From assembly GCA_016800925.1 (NCBI GenBank), contig JABCPU010000161.1, positions 62,001-126,000 on the forward strand: a DNA stretch of 64,000 nucleotides, in the 5' to 3' direction. Made by a program: the position numbers and the translations under genes. This DNA comes from Suillus spraguei. Its lineage: Eukaryota; Basidiomycota; Agaricomycetes; Boletales; Suillaceae. The notes beneath the pieces are model-generated. The model ran no database searches. It was given only the letters and a program-made list of their open reading frames with translations, and was not told where the DNA came from. Of this stretch, positions 34,061 to 45,442 are shown one piece after another (the stretch's first letter is position 1; each line of letters opens with the position of its first letter).

Positions 34061-35382
34061 TGGCCAGATGATGTGGTCAGAACCCATTCCGCCGACTGCA
34101 CCTTCACGCATCTCAGAGCTGCTATTTTTCTGGTTGGCGGTGCAGCATATATACATTCATTGATGACAATGTCCTCCCATTCGCGCGTACGCACTTCGAA
34201 TCAAGGTTATATTCTCACTGTCTTTTCTCCTTCTGCCACTTCCCATATGGCTTTGAGACAGCAAGACAATCCCGTATGATGGTTTCATTACAACGATCAA
34301 TATTATCACGGCAGCTTGCAAACTCTGTCCGCATCTGTACTGACTCTTATTTCCCCCGTTTTGTGCAGAAGAGAGCAGGAACTCGTACGAAGGCTGCTGC
34401 TCTTTCTGTTTTTCTTTTTGAAACATCACACTGATCTCCTCATGACTGGTGACCTCTTATTCAAACAGTTAGCTGATGTGCTATTACCTCCTGGTTGTTT
34501 TGAGACTCGACGTGCTCTCGTTTCTAGCCACATTCAAATGATGTGAACAGGTCACGGCCACTCTGCGTAAACCCCTCCTCTCACTACTTTGATTGCAGCA
34601 GATCGCCTAGCCGGTGAAACTTCCGTGGCGTTACACTTACCTTGTATATCCACGCAGTTGGATGAACTGACTCGCAAACTTCAAACTCTGCCTCCGTTGG
34701 TCGTTTCTTCCTGTATTCCTGAGCAGCTTCAAGGGGTTCGTACATTGATAGATTCTCAGTCCAATCGCAAGGCCTGCAGACTCCGAGCTTCACAATTGTT
34801 TGTCTGTGGGACAAGTGTATTGGCTAATAACACTTCCCTTCGCCAACGTAACTGAACTGACAGACAGAGAGATTGTATGCCGTGTGGCCCGTGCCTAAGA
34901 TACTTATGTCTTATGCACGAACCTCTGAAGCCGTGCCGGAACTCATCACTATGCAGCTTAAGACACAGAGCTGCGGAGTCGGGGTTGGCGCGACCAAGCG
35001 CCATTACCGATAGTAGCAAGTACTCAGTACTGCATACACAACTGCACTTGTGACCTCCTGTGACCTCCATGATATTCAACTAGTCGTATTTTTACAACGA
35101 ACTCAATGAGGAGCAAAGGCCAAATGGCAGCGGCAGGTGGACCAGTAGTAAGTACTACTTAAGTTAGTAGTAAGTAGTGGTGGCGCGCCTGCATGAACGT
35201 TTGAAAAACAATATCACGTGGCTTTAGACTCGGGCCGGCCAATGGCCTGGCCTTTTGGTGGCTATCAAGCATCGAAGTACCAACCCACAGGGCATTGTAA
35301 ACTCGTTCATTGAAATTGACACAAGCAGTGGTAGATAAATATCGTGATCATTTTCGTACAAAGGCGGAGGCGCACAAGTAAC
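34061..35382. other. Remainder of the 2-kb insert and 3' flank of JEN copy 3
   Basis: Open plus-strand stretches at 34316-34546 and 34589-34855 lack recognisable motifs. From about 35095 the sequence returns to the duplicated unit. Confidence 0.4.
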
Positions 35383-37582
35383 TTAAACACTGTTCTTCTC
35401 GTGAATCTCGTCGACTACAGGGTATGACGCTTGTGATGTATTGTCCGCCACAGCATCATCTCTTCCACCTCCTTCTTCGAAAGCGGCTTTGTGGTTCTCG
35501 AAATGAGAGCTGTGATTTCTAAAGGAAGGTGAGTATCTGTATGACCAAGTACACGGGAGGCTTACTCGGGTCCAATGATCGTGATAATGAGCACGAATAT
35601 AGCAACTACACCAATAAAGATAGCTTGCACCTGATCAAGCGATGAATAAGACTGTGCGAGAGTGGAACTCTATTACTTACCGTTGCATAATTTGGTACCT
35701 GAGTAGGAGCTCCGTTCTTTATTATCGTTGTCCGCAAGTTGTCACCGCCAGCTAATATACACTAAGAACTTGGTTGACAGAATGAATTGCGACTATCCAC
35801 TCACTGGCTTCAATCTGTGCTGATGCTGCCGATACCATCTAACGCAAATATATTAGCCACAAACATTACACGATATTCATTTTCATTCGACCTACGTTGC
35901 CGATCTGGTAAGCAACACCAGGAAATGTTGCTCTGAAAGCTGGCGGGGACATCTCGGCCAGTTGGATTGGGATCTAGTATACATTTATTTTTGGGCCGGG
36001 TTCCCCACAAGAGTGAGAGAGCACGTACGACACCCCATGCGCCCTGAACACCAACTTGGATACAGAATGCTCCAGCAGAGAGGGCAGAGAATGAGGAGGG
36101 TAGAACCCATAATGGAATGAACACTGCGAGAGAACATGAGTTTTATTCCATGTCACCAAGATTAGTGCTTACCTCCAATGAGAAGCACAAAAATTCTGAT
36201 AGAACTTGAGTAAAATCATGAAACCATCATTTATTAAAGGCACATACACGATCGTCAGGCGGCGTCCGATGTACTGGCTCACTGCTCCAGCAATGACACC
36301 ACCACTGCATGACACTCAGAACTTGAAATCCATGCAGAACCAATCGACAACTCACGCGATCGCACCCTGTTAGTGCATATTCAGGGCTTGCACATAGGTA
36401 ATTTTATAAGGACTCACACAGTTCCCAATAATGGTCGCGATAGTAGCATCGTGAGTACTGAAACCCTTGGTATCTTCGAGGTATGTGGGATACAAATCCT
36501 GAACGTGCATGTCATTACGGATTCGCCCTGCGGATTTTCATACAAGAGATAAACCTACCTGTGAACCGTGAGACAAAAAGTTGAATCCTACATGGCAATG
36601 TTTATATGTCGATTGTTAGGGACAGAGAAAACTCGCCTGACATTAAGAGCACAGAATAAATGCATAGGAGCCAGTGCCGCTTCAGCATCTCCTTCGTTTC
36701 TCTAATGAAAATCTTGGTTTTCTTTGAAGTAGTGGTCCCTGCCGCCATCTCTTGTTCTTTGGCACGCAGGAAATATGCGCTCTCTGGGACAAGAACACGA
36801 ATGACTGCAGCAAAGAAGCTGATGCCTGCTCCAGTCCAGAACAGTACCCGCCATCCGTGCTGGGCCACCAAGGTCAGATTGATAACGGCTGCAATTAGGT
36901 ATCCGACAGCATAGCCTTCCTGCAAGATACCACTTCCAATCCCACGAAGTTCAACGGGTAAGTTCTCCAGAGCTGAGGCTATCGCAAGTCCCCATATTCC
37001 GCCCATAGAAATACCGAATAGGGCACGAACGGCAAGGAATTGTGGAAACGTTTGGACAAAACCAGTCCCCAGCTCAAGAATAGAGCAGAGAACAAGATTG
37101 AAAACCAATGGCCACTTGCGCCCAAATCGGTCAGATAAGATACCGAAAATAATCTAGGAGACGATAAGTTTAGTTGGTAAGAAATAGTAAGAATACTTAC
37201 TGCGCCAACAGGTCTGAATAAAAGAGTTAACGTGATGGCGGTCGTCTGTGACCATGTTCAAGTTATATTTTAGCGCGCAAACAGCGAGGGAATAACATAA
37301 ACAGCGTACGATATTCTGCACTGTCTCATCAAATTGTTTCGCCAAGGAGGATACCGTAAGTGACACCGCAAAGAAATCAATGGCGTCGCATGACCAGGCA
37401 AGCCAGCTAGTGCGATATATGGTCAAGATGATAGTGCGAGGCTAGCGATGAGAGGACACTGACCCAACCCAAAACTGAGCCGATTGCACCCATGTGAGAC
37501 TCTTCAACGCGGCAAGTGTACCACCACTGGGGGCACGCTTCTCTCGACGCGGGATGAGCTCGCGTAAAAATCTTGGTGCCAT
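35383..37582 (-). CDS. JEN1: JEN-type monocarboxylate/proton symporter, copy 3
   Basis: It starts MAPRFLRELIPRREKRAP and ends DEIHEKNSV. I followed the frame through all exons and saw no lesion. MFS motif A is intact in IIFGILSDRFGRKWP, the JEN signature is canonical (NFLSHGSQDLYPT), and SQYIGRRLTIV, GVQGAWGVIPIQLAEMSPP and YQIGNMVSAASAQIEA follow. About 500 residues and 12 TM segments fit the family (lactate/pyruvate:H+ symport at the plasma membrane). The intron after LLMSG has a GC donor (36631-36636 on the plus strand, GCGAGT), and the 11-nt microexon is at 36356-36366. The upstream region matches that of copy 2, so both copies probably began with the same regulation. Confidence 0.87.
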
Positions 37583-38638
37583 GATGGATGGATGGAAGGA
37601 TGGGGGTAGAACTCAAGAAGAGGTCCGACAGCCTTACGGCATTATATTGAGAACGATATCGGGAATATTTTAAACCTAAATGGTAACATACGTATAGTAA
37701 GATCTGAGGCGAGGTACCAAAATGGATGCCCAGTGCTGGACTCACGTTTCATAATCTTATCAATCCCCAGACAGAATGGGGCTAATGCCCTTGGTAACCC
37801 GTTGACGGTTTCCAGTTAGAGGCTAGCGTCAGCAGTGCCTAGTACTTCAATTCATTGTGACACTGTGGAGCTCCAATTGCTGTGTGTCAGCTCAGCACAA
37901 GCCAGCGGTCCAGCGTGATCCAGCCTCAGCTGATCATACTACTAATACTGGCGTGCGAGAGCGATTGGCCCTAAAACCCAGAGGCGCCCGGCTACGATAG
38001 CCGATGTTTCATATAGGCAGATGATGGGAAGATGTAGTGGGAATAAGTTGGATGAGTTAGTATGTCCTGGTTACAGTAGTATAAGAACGTTGAACTTCGC
38101 GGATGGGCTGGCATGGCATATCGATGACGGGAGCTATTACTTGTACCATGCGGGATTTTTATAAATACTGCGTCACAATTCGGTCCGTGAGCCTGATAAT
38201 TATCGCAACCTTGATCCGGGCCGACGGTCATTATTTTGCTACGATCAAATTGATTTTTTATTAAACTTGTCCGGTTATTTATAAGAGATATATCTGCGCA
38301 CCGTGTGACCAGGCAGACATGCATCGGTTACAGTTGAGGCATTCACGAAGGGAGGCAAGGCCTAGCACTGCACCTAATTGCAGGGAAAGTTGGTTAAAAT
38401 TTTAACCACACTTGCCATGCAAAATGCTGCAGCTTGTTCCATTGCAGATTATATGGCTGATCGTCACGAGCTCAAGTCTTCATGCACATGCACATGAGAG
38501 GCTTAGGTGTGCAGGCCAATAATCCTCAAACTGCGCCAAGGGCCTACCTGACAGCGGTGGCTGATCCATGTGGAATTCAATGCACGGCACATCCATCACC
38601 ACGCCGTGCTTATTTATGTAAGTCATTATATAGCTAGC
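37583..38638. other. Upstream of JEN copy 3 and 3' flank of NAT10
   Basis: 37583-38034 is duplicated promoter-side sequence. From 38035 to 38638 I see no gene. Confidence 0.45.
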
Positions 38639-41600
38639 TCAGCGCTTCGACCTCTTGCCCCTTCTGGTGGTTTTTTTATCCTTCTCATCCCCACCTTCTG
38701 CTTTCCGCTTTTTGCCAGTAGTAGATTCTGTTGTCTTCACACTGATAACGGTAGCTCCTTCTCCCTTAGCAAGCCTCGATACTTGCGCCTCGGCGACACT
38801 CCAATCCGCGCTGGTATCGTTGATAGCATACCTGTGAAGCACGGCCATAAGTTACGTTATAGATGCTCTAGACCCCGTTGATCTATGTCCGTGGCTAATG
38901 AAGGACACAATCGCACTCACTTGCTCAGATCCAGAGAGTCAATCATCTCGCGTTGCTTTTCGCGAAGCGCTTTTGTTGCTTCGTCACCAGCCTCATTTAA
39001 CTCGTCCTCGATATGTGTTTCAACAGGTTTCCACTGCGTAGGCTCGCCACCATCCCCAACACGTGGAGTCGTGGTTGGAGGGGCCAACGGAATATCGGCA
39101 CCGATCGAAGCCTTCTGGATGTCGACAAGATGCTTTGTGATCTTGCGGATAATCTTGACAAACAAAGCTAGTGCCTGTGACACCGGCAGTGATAGCTCAC
39201 CCTGAAGAATCACGCCCTTCAGTATCACCCGATGCGTATGATGAAATAGCATACCTCGACCTCCTCGATGGTTTTTCGCTGAAGGCCAAGACCAAGTAGG
39301 ATGGAAGCCTGAACCGCGCTCAGCCTCACGTCATCTCCTAGCCGTCCTTCGAAATACAGAGAAGCTACTGTTGGGAGTAGATCGAGGACAACGTGATAGT
39401 CAAGCATGTTGTTAGCATATGACTCTAGACGCTTCAGGTCAAATGGTGACATGAGGATGGAGAGTTCCGGCGATCCAACAACTAGCAGTAGTGTCCGTCA
39501 ACAAACCTTAGAAAGCTCTTGAAAACAATTTTTACCTCGCGACTTTTCTCCATCTAGCTTCTTCACACCGTTATTCGCAGCCTCCAGTACACTAAGCGCA
39601 GTGATGCTGCCGAATTCACGAAACTTGAAAGAGAGCAGAGATAGGAACCGCCGCCTGAAATCTGCCCCACATTTTTGACCAAGTTCTGTACGGATAATCG
39701 AACAAACGCACCTTTCGCAAACTCGCCCATCCACTCAAGTTCGCCATCGGTCGAACTGTTAAGTCCCCGCACCATAACGCACGTGTACTCTCCCGTGAGC
39801 TCGTTTTGCGTTTGACGGATGTATAGTGGGACATATCCAGCTCTTTTCCAAAAGCTGAGGTCGATGGTTAATAGGCATTATTGGATTAATGGAAAGTATA
39901 TCACCGAAGAAGCTGAGGCGTTAGGCCATACGAGACTCCAAGGTAATCCAAGGATTCAGGTTTCCTTTCTGATAACCTCTGAAGAAGTGGGGGCATCGCC
40001 TCAGGAGCGCGCACTTTAGGGTGGTCCGTTTTAAGATCCATTTCCTTTGCCGGGTGGTTATTTCCCATAAACTTTTCTGAAACGGATGTCCTACTCACCG
40101 GATCTAGGGCTGCTGCATCTGGATAGGAGGGTTCGGCAGGAGTAGCTTCATCCAGGTTAAAATACTCTCCGCTGTAGAAGGAATTTAGCGCTTTCAGAGC
40201 CCGGGATCCGTACCCCATCTGGCCGGCCAGTGAATTACAGGTTAAAATACATTGCAGGTAACTCACGTTTGCGTAATCAGGATGGGTTGCGATCCGTACA
40301 ATCCGCGCACCAGAGAGAAGTGCAAATTTGCTTTCTTGAAACTGCTGGGAGACAAGCCAAGGGATCATGTCACCTCCTGCCCGCAAACCGCGGCTCAGAC
40401 CATCCATAATGGCGGCCTTGCTGATATTCCCCTCCAGTGCGACTTGCAGTACGACAAGTGGCTCCGGAAGATGAGACTCGTCGTCTGCTATGGGGGGTAG
40501 GAGCACGAAAAGGTGATGCGCTGGGGCATCTGACATCAACTGGAGGTCATTTGGTTGATTTTTATAGTGACTAGCAACGTACAGCGCCATCATGCGCTGC
40601 AAGAACACCTCTGATGCGGGGTGGTAGCTAAAGAGCGTGTCCCGGCTGACATAGTACAGCTCGCATGAAGAAGGGTGCGGGCAGCCCTGTTGAGCCGCCT
40701 TGGGTACAATCGTTGCATCCAAACAAAGAAGGCCGTTCAGCCACTTTTCGATGCGATCGCCAGCAGAGTATCGGATAGGTGTTTCAAGTTTGATTTCACG
40801 AAGGGTTCGAGCTTTAGGGGCGGCGGAGCGCGTGGGCTTTTTGGAGGTTGAGGCAGTAGTGCCATCTTCTACTGGTGCAACAGCATCTTTTGTGAGTGAA
40901 GGTCGGGTGCTTTCGCGGAGTTGTTGAATAAGTTTAAGAGAAAGAGAGCGACCTGTGCCCTCGTATCCGTTGATTGTCGAGGCCATGAAAACAAGGTATG
41001 GGCCCAGCAGATTGCGGATAAGCGGAAGGGGGATGGCAGCTGCCTCATCGATGACAACTAGCTCAGCTTGACCAAGAACGTGTGCATCCTCAGGTTGGAT
41101 ATACTGAGAATTCGTTGTCAGAATGTGCGCATAAGGCCTGAGATGCAAGTACCCACCTGAATGGTCTGACGATGCTGACGGAACACATTTACGCGGACGA
41201 TGGCGTTATTAAACTCCGGATTTGTGCTCTGTGCAATATCGTAGTCCAGGTGCTCCTCGTAACCGAGAGCGTCCATACCCTTGAAGATAAATTCAAAAAG
41301 CGTATTCAAGTTTTCTGGACTGGGACTCGTGATGAAGATATTTGAGTATCCATGAGCGAGAGCAGCAGCGATTGCCAAGCCTAGTGCTGCAGATTTACCA
41401 CGACCCCGAGCAGCGGTGAGCGTGACAGTAGATGAGAGTGTCTTCTCGGCAATCGCATCAACAAAGGTTAGAACAGCTTGAGCCTGATCTATGGTTTTGG
41501 CGAGTTTAACGAGTTCGCCCACGGGTTTTGTGTCTGCCAGACTATCCTTGAGGTCCTTGAGTTCAGAGTCAACCTTACCCTTCCCGCGCTCCTCTTCAAT

Positions 41601-42449
41601 AGGGGTGATATCCTTGGCTTTAGATATAGGTAAGACATTCAGTTCATCATCCAAAACCAAGCAGTCCGAGCAAGATCCCAGGGAGAGAATGAACCGTTCG
41701 TTGAATCGCGCAACTACCGAATCATGGGATGAGGTTCTGTATCTGGCATGTACATCCTGCCAAACGAATCAGTGAGCGCCTCTCTGGACAAGATGATGAT
41801 ACTGCACCATGGTAAGAGTGTATAATTGCCTCAAAGATGACATTGTTTTCAGGAGAAGCACCACTAGTCCTCCGCCCTCTACCGTCTCAATAGTGCGTGC
41901 CAGGAGATTGGGCGTGATTGCCTCAAAGTCTTGTAGGATGCACATTCCATAAGTGTTTCCCAGTATACGGTGCGATTCTTTATAATAGCTAGAGGACCAT
42001 AAGCTTGCTTCTGGAAATTATTGATGTTCACGCACGTATAACGGATATCTGTAACAGTCACAAAAATTTCGAAAGGATTTTGCTCGTTTGGCTCCCGTAC
42101 ACCTCTCTTCACGTCCCGCTTGATTTTTGCCTCTCGCTTTTTTCGTGCACTATAGATCATCTTAGGTCTCCCTCCTCATAAAGTAGTATCATGTCACTCA
42201 CGCAGTGAAACCAAGATCTTTTTTATAGCACCATAGTACTGAAGGGCGTGCCGATACACGCGCTTGTGAAAGCAAAAAATGGAGATTCACGATCTAGAAC
42301 AGACAGTCAAGGTCGGTCGGCAAGAGGTAGTTGCATCTGCATACCTGGTCCCTTCCCTTATCACCGACCAAAACGATGAAGGACCGGTGGTTTTTCTTGA
42401 CATTATTGTTAATTAGTACGGGTATGCGAGGATCAAGCTGCTTGCGCAT
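38639..42449 (-). CDS. KRE33: RNA cytidine acetyltransferase (NAT10/Kre33)
   Basis: The multi-exon gene starts MRKQLDPRIPVLINN and ends in a Lys/Arg-rich tail (KTTRRGKRSKR). Domains in order: the N-terminal DUF1726 region (NLHFLLSQARVSARPSVLW, KKREAKIKRDVKRG, NERFILSLGSC), helicase-like ATPase with Walker A AARGRGKSAALG and DEAAAIPLPLI, the GNAT acetyl-CoA site QMGYGSRAL, and the tRNA-binding C-terminal region (DYLGVSYGLTPQLLRFWKR, GEYTCVMVRGL, DFRRRFLSLL). The enzyme makes N4-acetylcytidine in 18S rRNA and, with an adaptor, in Ser/Leu tRNAs, in the nucleolus. All key motifs are intact. Introns are short; one splits ANV from GQMGYG near 40,220-40,270. Confidence 0.93.
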
Positions 42450-43927
42450 CGAGGCTGCTGACACTAGCTGAACCTAAGGCGAGTCCAGTCTGCTCGAGGT
42501 ACTTGCAAGGTACTGTAAATTTCCATAATTCGCAAAAGGAAAACGTTTCGCACGCTTATTAATTGTCGACTCTCGACTCTCCTCGTAGTCACCAGCTGCC
42601 ACCGCCAGCAAAGTCCTACGCAAAGCAGACAATCCACAATCTCGACCAGTACTACTGTAATTATATCACTTGGAGTCGTAGGATTGAATGATCTTAAATT
42701 CTCATTCTGCGACTCCAATTGTTTGGTTTCTGGACTTCTACAGCTTTGAGCACTTGCGCCCTGGCATAGCAATCAGTCTCATAGTAAGAAGGAACAGCTA
42801 TCGTGATTCTTCTCTATTAATGATAATTATCTGTCTAGGGGAGTCTCGGTACTTTCCCAAAAAGTATTGCGAGTTGCGAATCGTGACGAAGCCCGGATTC
42901 GAAGACTGGACCCCTTGAGACATGTGTATAGTTATAATATTATATTCTTAGGTTCACTCTGGCCCTGTGTGATGCAATTCTGCGATCTATAATAATGGCG
43001 ATCAAGAGAACACTGGGCCAAAACTTCACCTCCCTTGGCCAATTCTGGGCCAACCGACCGTAGACGATGGTCGTTCGCAACTGTACTTCGGTGACAAATT
43101 TTTTGCTGCTGACTGTGTCTACTAGTTACTATCAGACTGTACCACTTGTTGTTTCAGGAAATCATTCACACCATGCCCCAGCTTAGATCTGAAGAAACTC
43201 CATGCAACCACGACCGTCTGACAGTGATCATTGTCCTTCAACCATTGTCTGGCCTAATTAGCTCCAGGCAAAGCACATCTGTGGTCTATATTGATTTTGG
43301 TAGGCACAACAAATTGAAGCATCACTAGCTAAAAAAAACACGGTGGGCTGACGACTTAAGAGATCTTATCAGTGACATCGTGCTCTCTGACACACGCCCC
43401 TTCGGATCGTTCTGTAGTCCAACTGTACTTGGTTCAATGGACGAGGGAAGTCCAGTCTAGCACTATCTCAATGGACGACCAAAGCGAGTACTTCATTGTC
43501 ATGACCGGTGGCAAGCGTCAAGATATTTTTGGCTCGAGTCATACCTAGTATGACCTTATCGTCCATCGGAATCTCATTAATAGGGCTCTTCTGTAGTGAT
43601 TTCCGCCAACAAATCACAAATGGATCTAATTCTGAACTCAATTTCATTAAAGCTCAGTTTTGGACTAACCTCACATCGACAGCCAGTGGACATTCCTGAA
43701 TATCTACAATGGAGTTGGTTCAAAGCAACTCCCACCTGGAGGCCAGGCATCTGTGTGTCGAATGCATCTCCCATATTGGGTGGGTATTGTGTTCAGTCCA
43801 GTTCCGCTTTACACTCACTTCACACAACGACAGCCATTAAGCACCCGAATATCCACAACTGCATAAGTCCACAGGCCACTGCCATTATGAATATTTTGCC
43901 ACAGCAAAGCGTGCAGAATTTGATGGC
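42450..43927. other. Intergenic with unassigned short frames
   Basis: About 1.5 kb containing the NAT10 promoter side. Frames at 42464-42772 (minus) and 43596-43967 (plus), and a possible small spliced minus-strand stretch starting MGDAFDTQMPGLQ near 43770, match nothing I know. Confidence 0.4.
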
Positions 43928-43934
43928 TATAAAA
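43928..43934 (+). promoter_or_regulatory. TATA box
   Basis: TATAAAA lies 49 nt before the ATG at 43977, a common spacing in fungi. Confidence 0.45.
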
Positions 43935-43976
43935 TCCTTGTGTATGACGGCGGTTGTAAGTCACTGATCACTCAGA

Positions 43977-44876
43977 ATGAACCCTCTCATCTTCACCAAC
44001 ACTTTTGCATCGGCTCATATTGGTGTCAAAGAATGTTTTTGCGGCAAACCAACGATAGAAGATCATGAATTCTGCTTCTGCTCTCCTGGCTGTGCTCGCG
44101 CGGATTCCTTGCGTAGTCTAGGTGGTCAAGGTGACTGCCATTATCGCAACATCATGCAAAAGGCATGTAGCAACTCGGCTGCTCCAGAGCGTGTGCTGTC
44201 GAGGCACAGGTCGGAGCGCCAACTTCGCAATATTTCAACCTCCAGCCATGTCTCCAGGTCGCAGCATCCTCAGCATCCCCTCAAGGCAACGAAGGCCCTC
44301 CCTGCAGTTGAAGAAATCACAAGTTCTCTTCTTGCGCAACAAGGGAGATATGAAGGCACAGACACTTCTGTCTGCAGTCCTCGGCGACCCATCGAACTGC
44401 GGAACGAATCTGTTGACGCGCAACAATCCCCTCTTCCTCGGCGGACTCTCAAGCGCTCTTTGCCCTCTAAATCAGGGCTTAACAAGGACGTCCGTAGCTC
44501 AATCTTTGCGATGTTCCGCAAAAAGCAGACTTCCCAGCCCGACGCGAAGATTCGAAGAGAATCATCGGTAACCGGAGCGATATTACAAGAAATGGAAGAG
44601 GAAAATGAGGAAGAGGGTGCTTTGCAGAGACACACGGAGGACAGGTCAAGGCCCCCTAACTTGATTCACCATCAAGTCAGACAGACCACTGCTATTCGAC
44701 GATCCCATGTCATTCGTCGCTCAGCTTCGTTCGCAGGCTTGAATAGCCATATTGAAAGTCGGAACGGTGAGAGGGGATCTGTAATGGAGGCAGTGTTCCA
44801 ACTTCGTCAAGCGTGGAACGAGATGACAGACATTATACCGGATTTTGACTTGGATGAGAGGTCAGATGAGGAATAG
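43977..44876 (+). CDS. Hypothetical protein with N-terminal Cys-rich knuckle
   Basis: A single exon of 299 codons. Near residue 20 is a compact cysteine cluster, CFCGKP...FCFCSPGCARADSLRSL, which resembles the short zinc-knuckle-like motif (C-x-C...C-x-C-x3-CARAD) seen in many small mushroom proteins of unknown role. The rest is Ser/Arg-rich and probably disordered, with basic patches (RRTLKRSLPSKS, IRRSHVIRRSASF) that look like kinase or nuclear-localisation sites, and an acidic helix (EEENEEEG). The C-terminus (MTDIIPDFDLDERSDEE) is acidic. No enzyme domain is seen. Start is supported by the TATA box just upstream. Confidence 0.7.
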   Translation: MNPLIFTNTFASAHIGVKECFCGKPTIEDHEFCFCSPGCARADSLRSLGGQGDCHYRNIMQKACSNSAAPERVLSRHRSERQLRNISTSSHVSRSQHPQHPLKATKALPAVEEITSSLLAQQGRYEGTDTSVCSPRRPIELRNESVDAQQSPLPRRTLKRSLPSKSGLNKDVRSSIFAMFRKKQTSQPDAKIRRESSVTGAILQEMEEENEEEGALQRHTEDRSRPPNLIHHQVRQTTAIRRSHVIRRSASFAGLNSHIESRNGERGSVMEAVFQLRQAWNEMTDIIPDFDLDERSDEE

Positions 44877-45442
44877 TGATCTTTTTGCTTTTGAATACGC
44901 AAAGTGTGATATGTATATGTTGCCATTACTTATTGACTTTAATGATGATTTCTATATCTGTAAACTCGTACTCGGTAACTGCCAGGTTTGTCCGCAAAGG
45001 GCCGGTTGGAAAGATGATATCCGGTCCGGTCTCGTTAGTCATCTTGCGTCATCCCCTTTGTCTGTTCTCTTCCGAGCGTGCTGTGGGTTCTTTGTAACAT
45101 GCTGTTCCCAGCCTACGGTCTCATTTGGGGGATTCGATAGGACAAAGAACGGGAGAGAAAATATCCTGGGATTCCCAGAGGGACATGGCGAATCGCAATA
45201 TTGTAATCCTGCTGTCTGTTACGATCCGAAACAAGAAGGTGTTAAAGAATATTTCTATTTACATAACTAAGGTCGATCGACTTCGTAATGTCGGCTTATC
45301 GTGCAACATTTCTCCAAATCGCCTCGGATCCTACCCCCGCAAATATTGCCGAGAGCCTTTATAAGAATCGAGGATTGTAGTTCGCTTGTACGACGTACAC
45401 TCTCATTGTCTCAGTGGCCAACTCTTTCCGTTGCGTACAATC
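44877..45442. other. Intergenic, upstream of URC1
   Basis: Holds the URC1 promoter; TATAAG at 45360-45365 lies about 80 nt before the start codon. No gene seen. Confidence 0.45.
45360..45365 (+). promoter_or_regulatory. Probable TATA element of URC1
   Basis: tttataag, about 80 nt upstream of the ATG at 45443. Assigned by position only. Confidence 0.35.

Larger units (their letters stand above)
32268..38034. repeat. Tandem duplication, unit 2 (WPGY copy C + insertion + JEN copy 3)
   Basis: Second copy of 27852-32257, separated from the first by ten bases of unrelated filler (32258-32267). It is longer because about 2 kb between 33.05 and 35.09 kb replaces ~115 bp of the first unit. Confidence 0.85.

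Noticed and set aside
44122..44635. 149-codon plus and 121-codon minus frames inside the Cys-motif gene
   Set aside because: They overlap the better-supported 299-codon frame and have no motifs.
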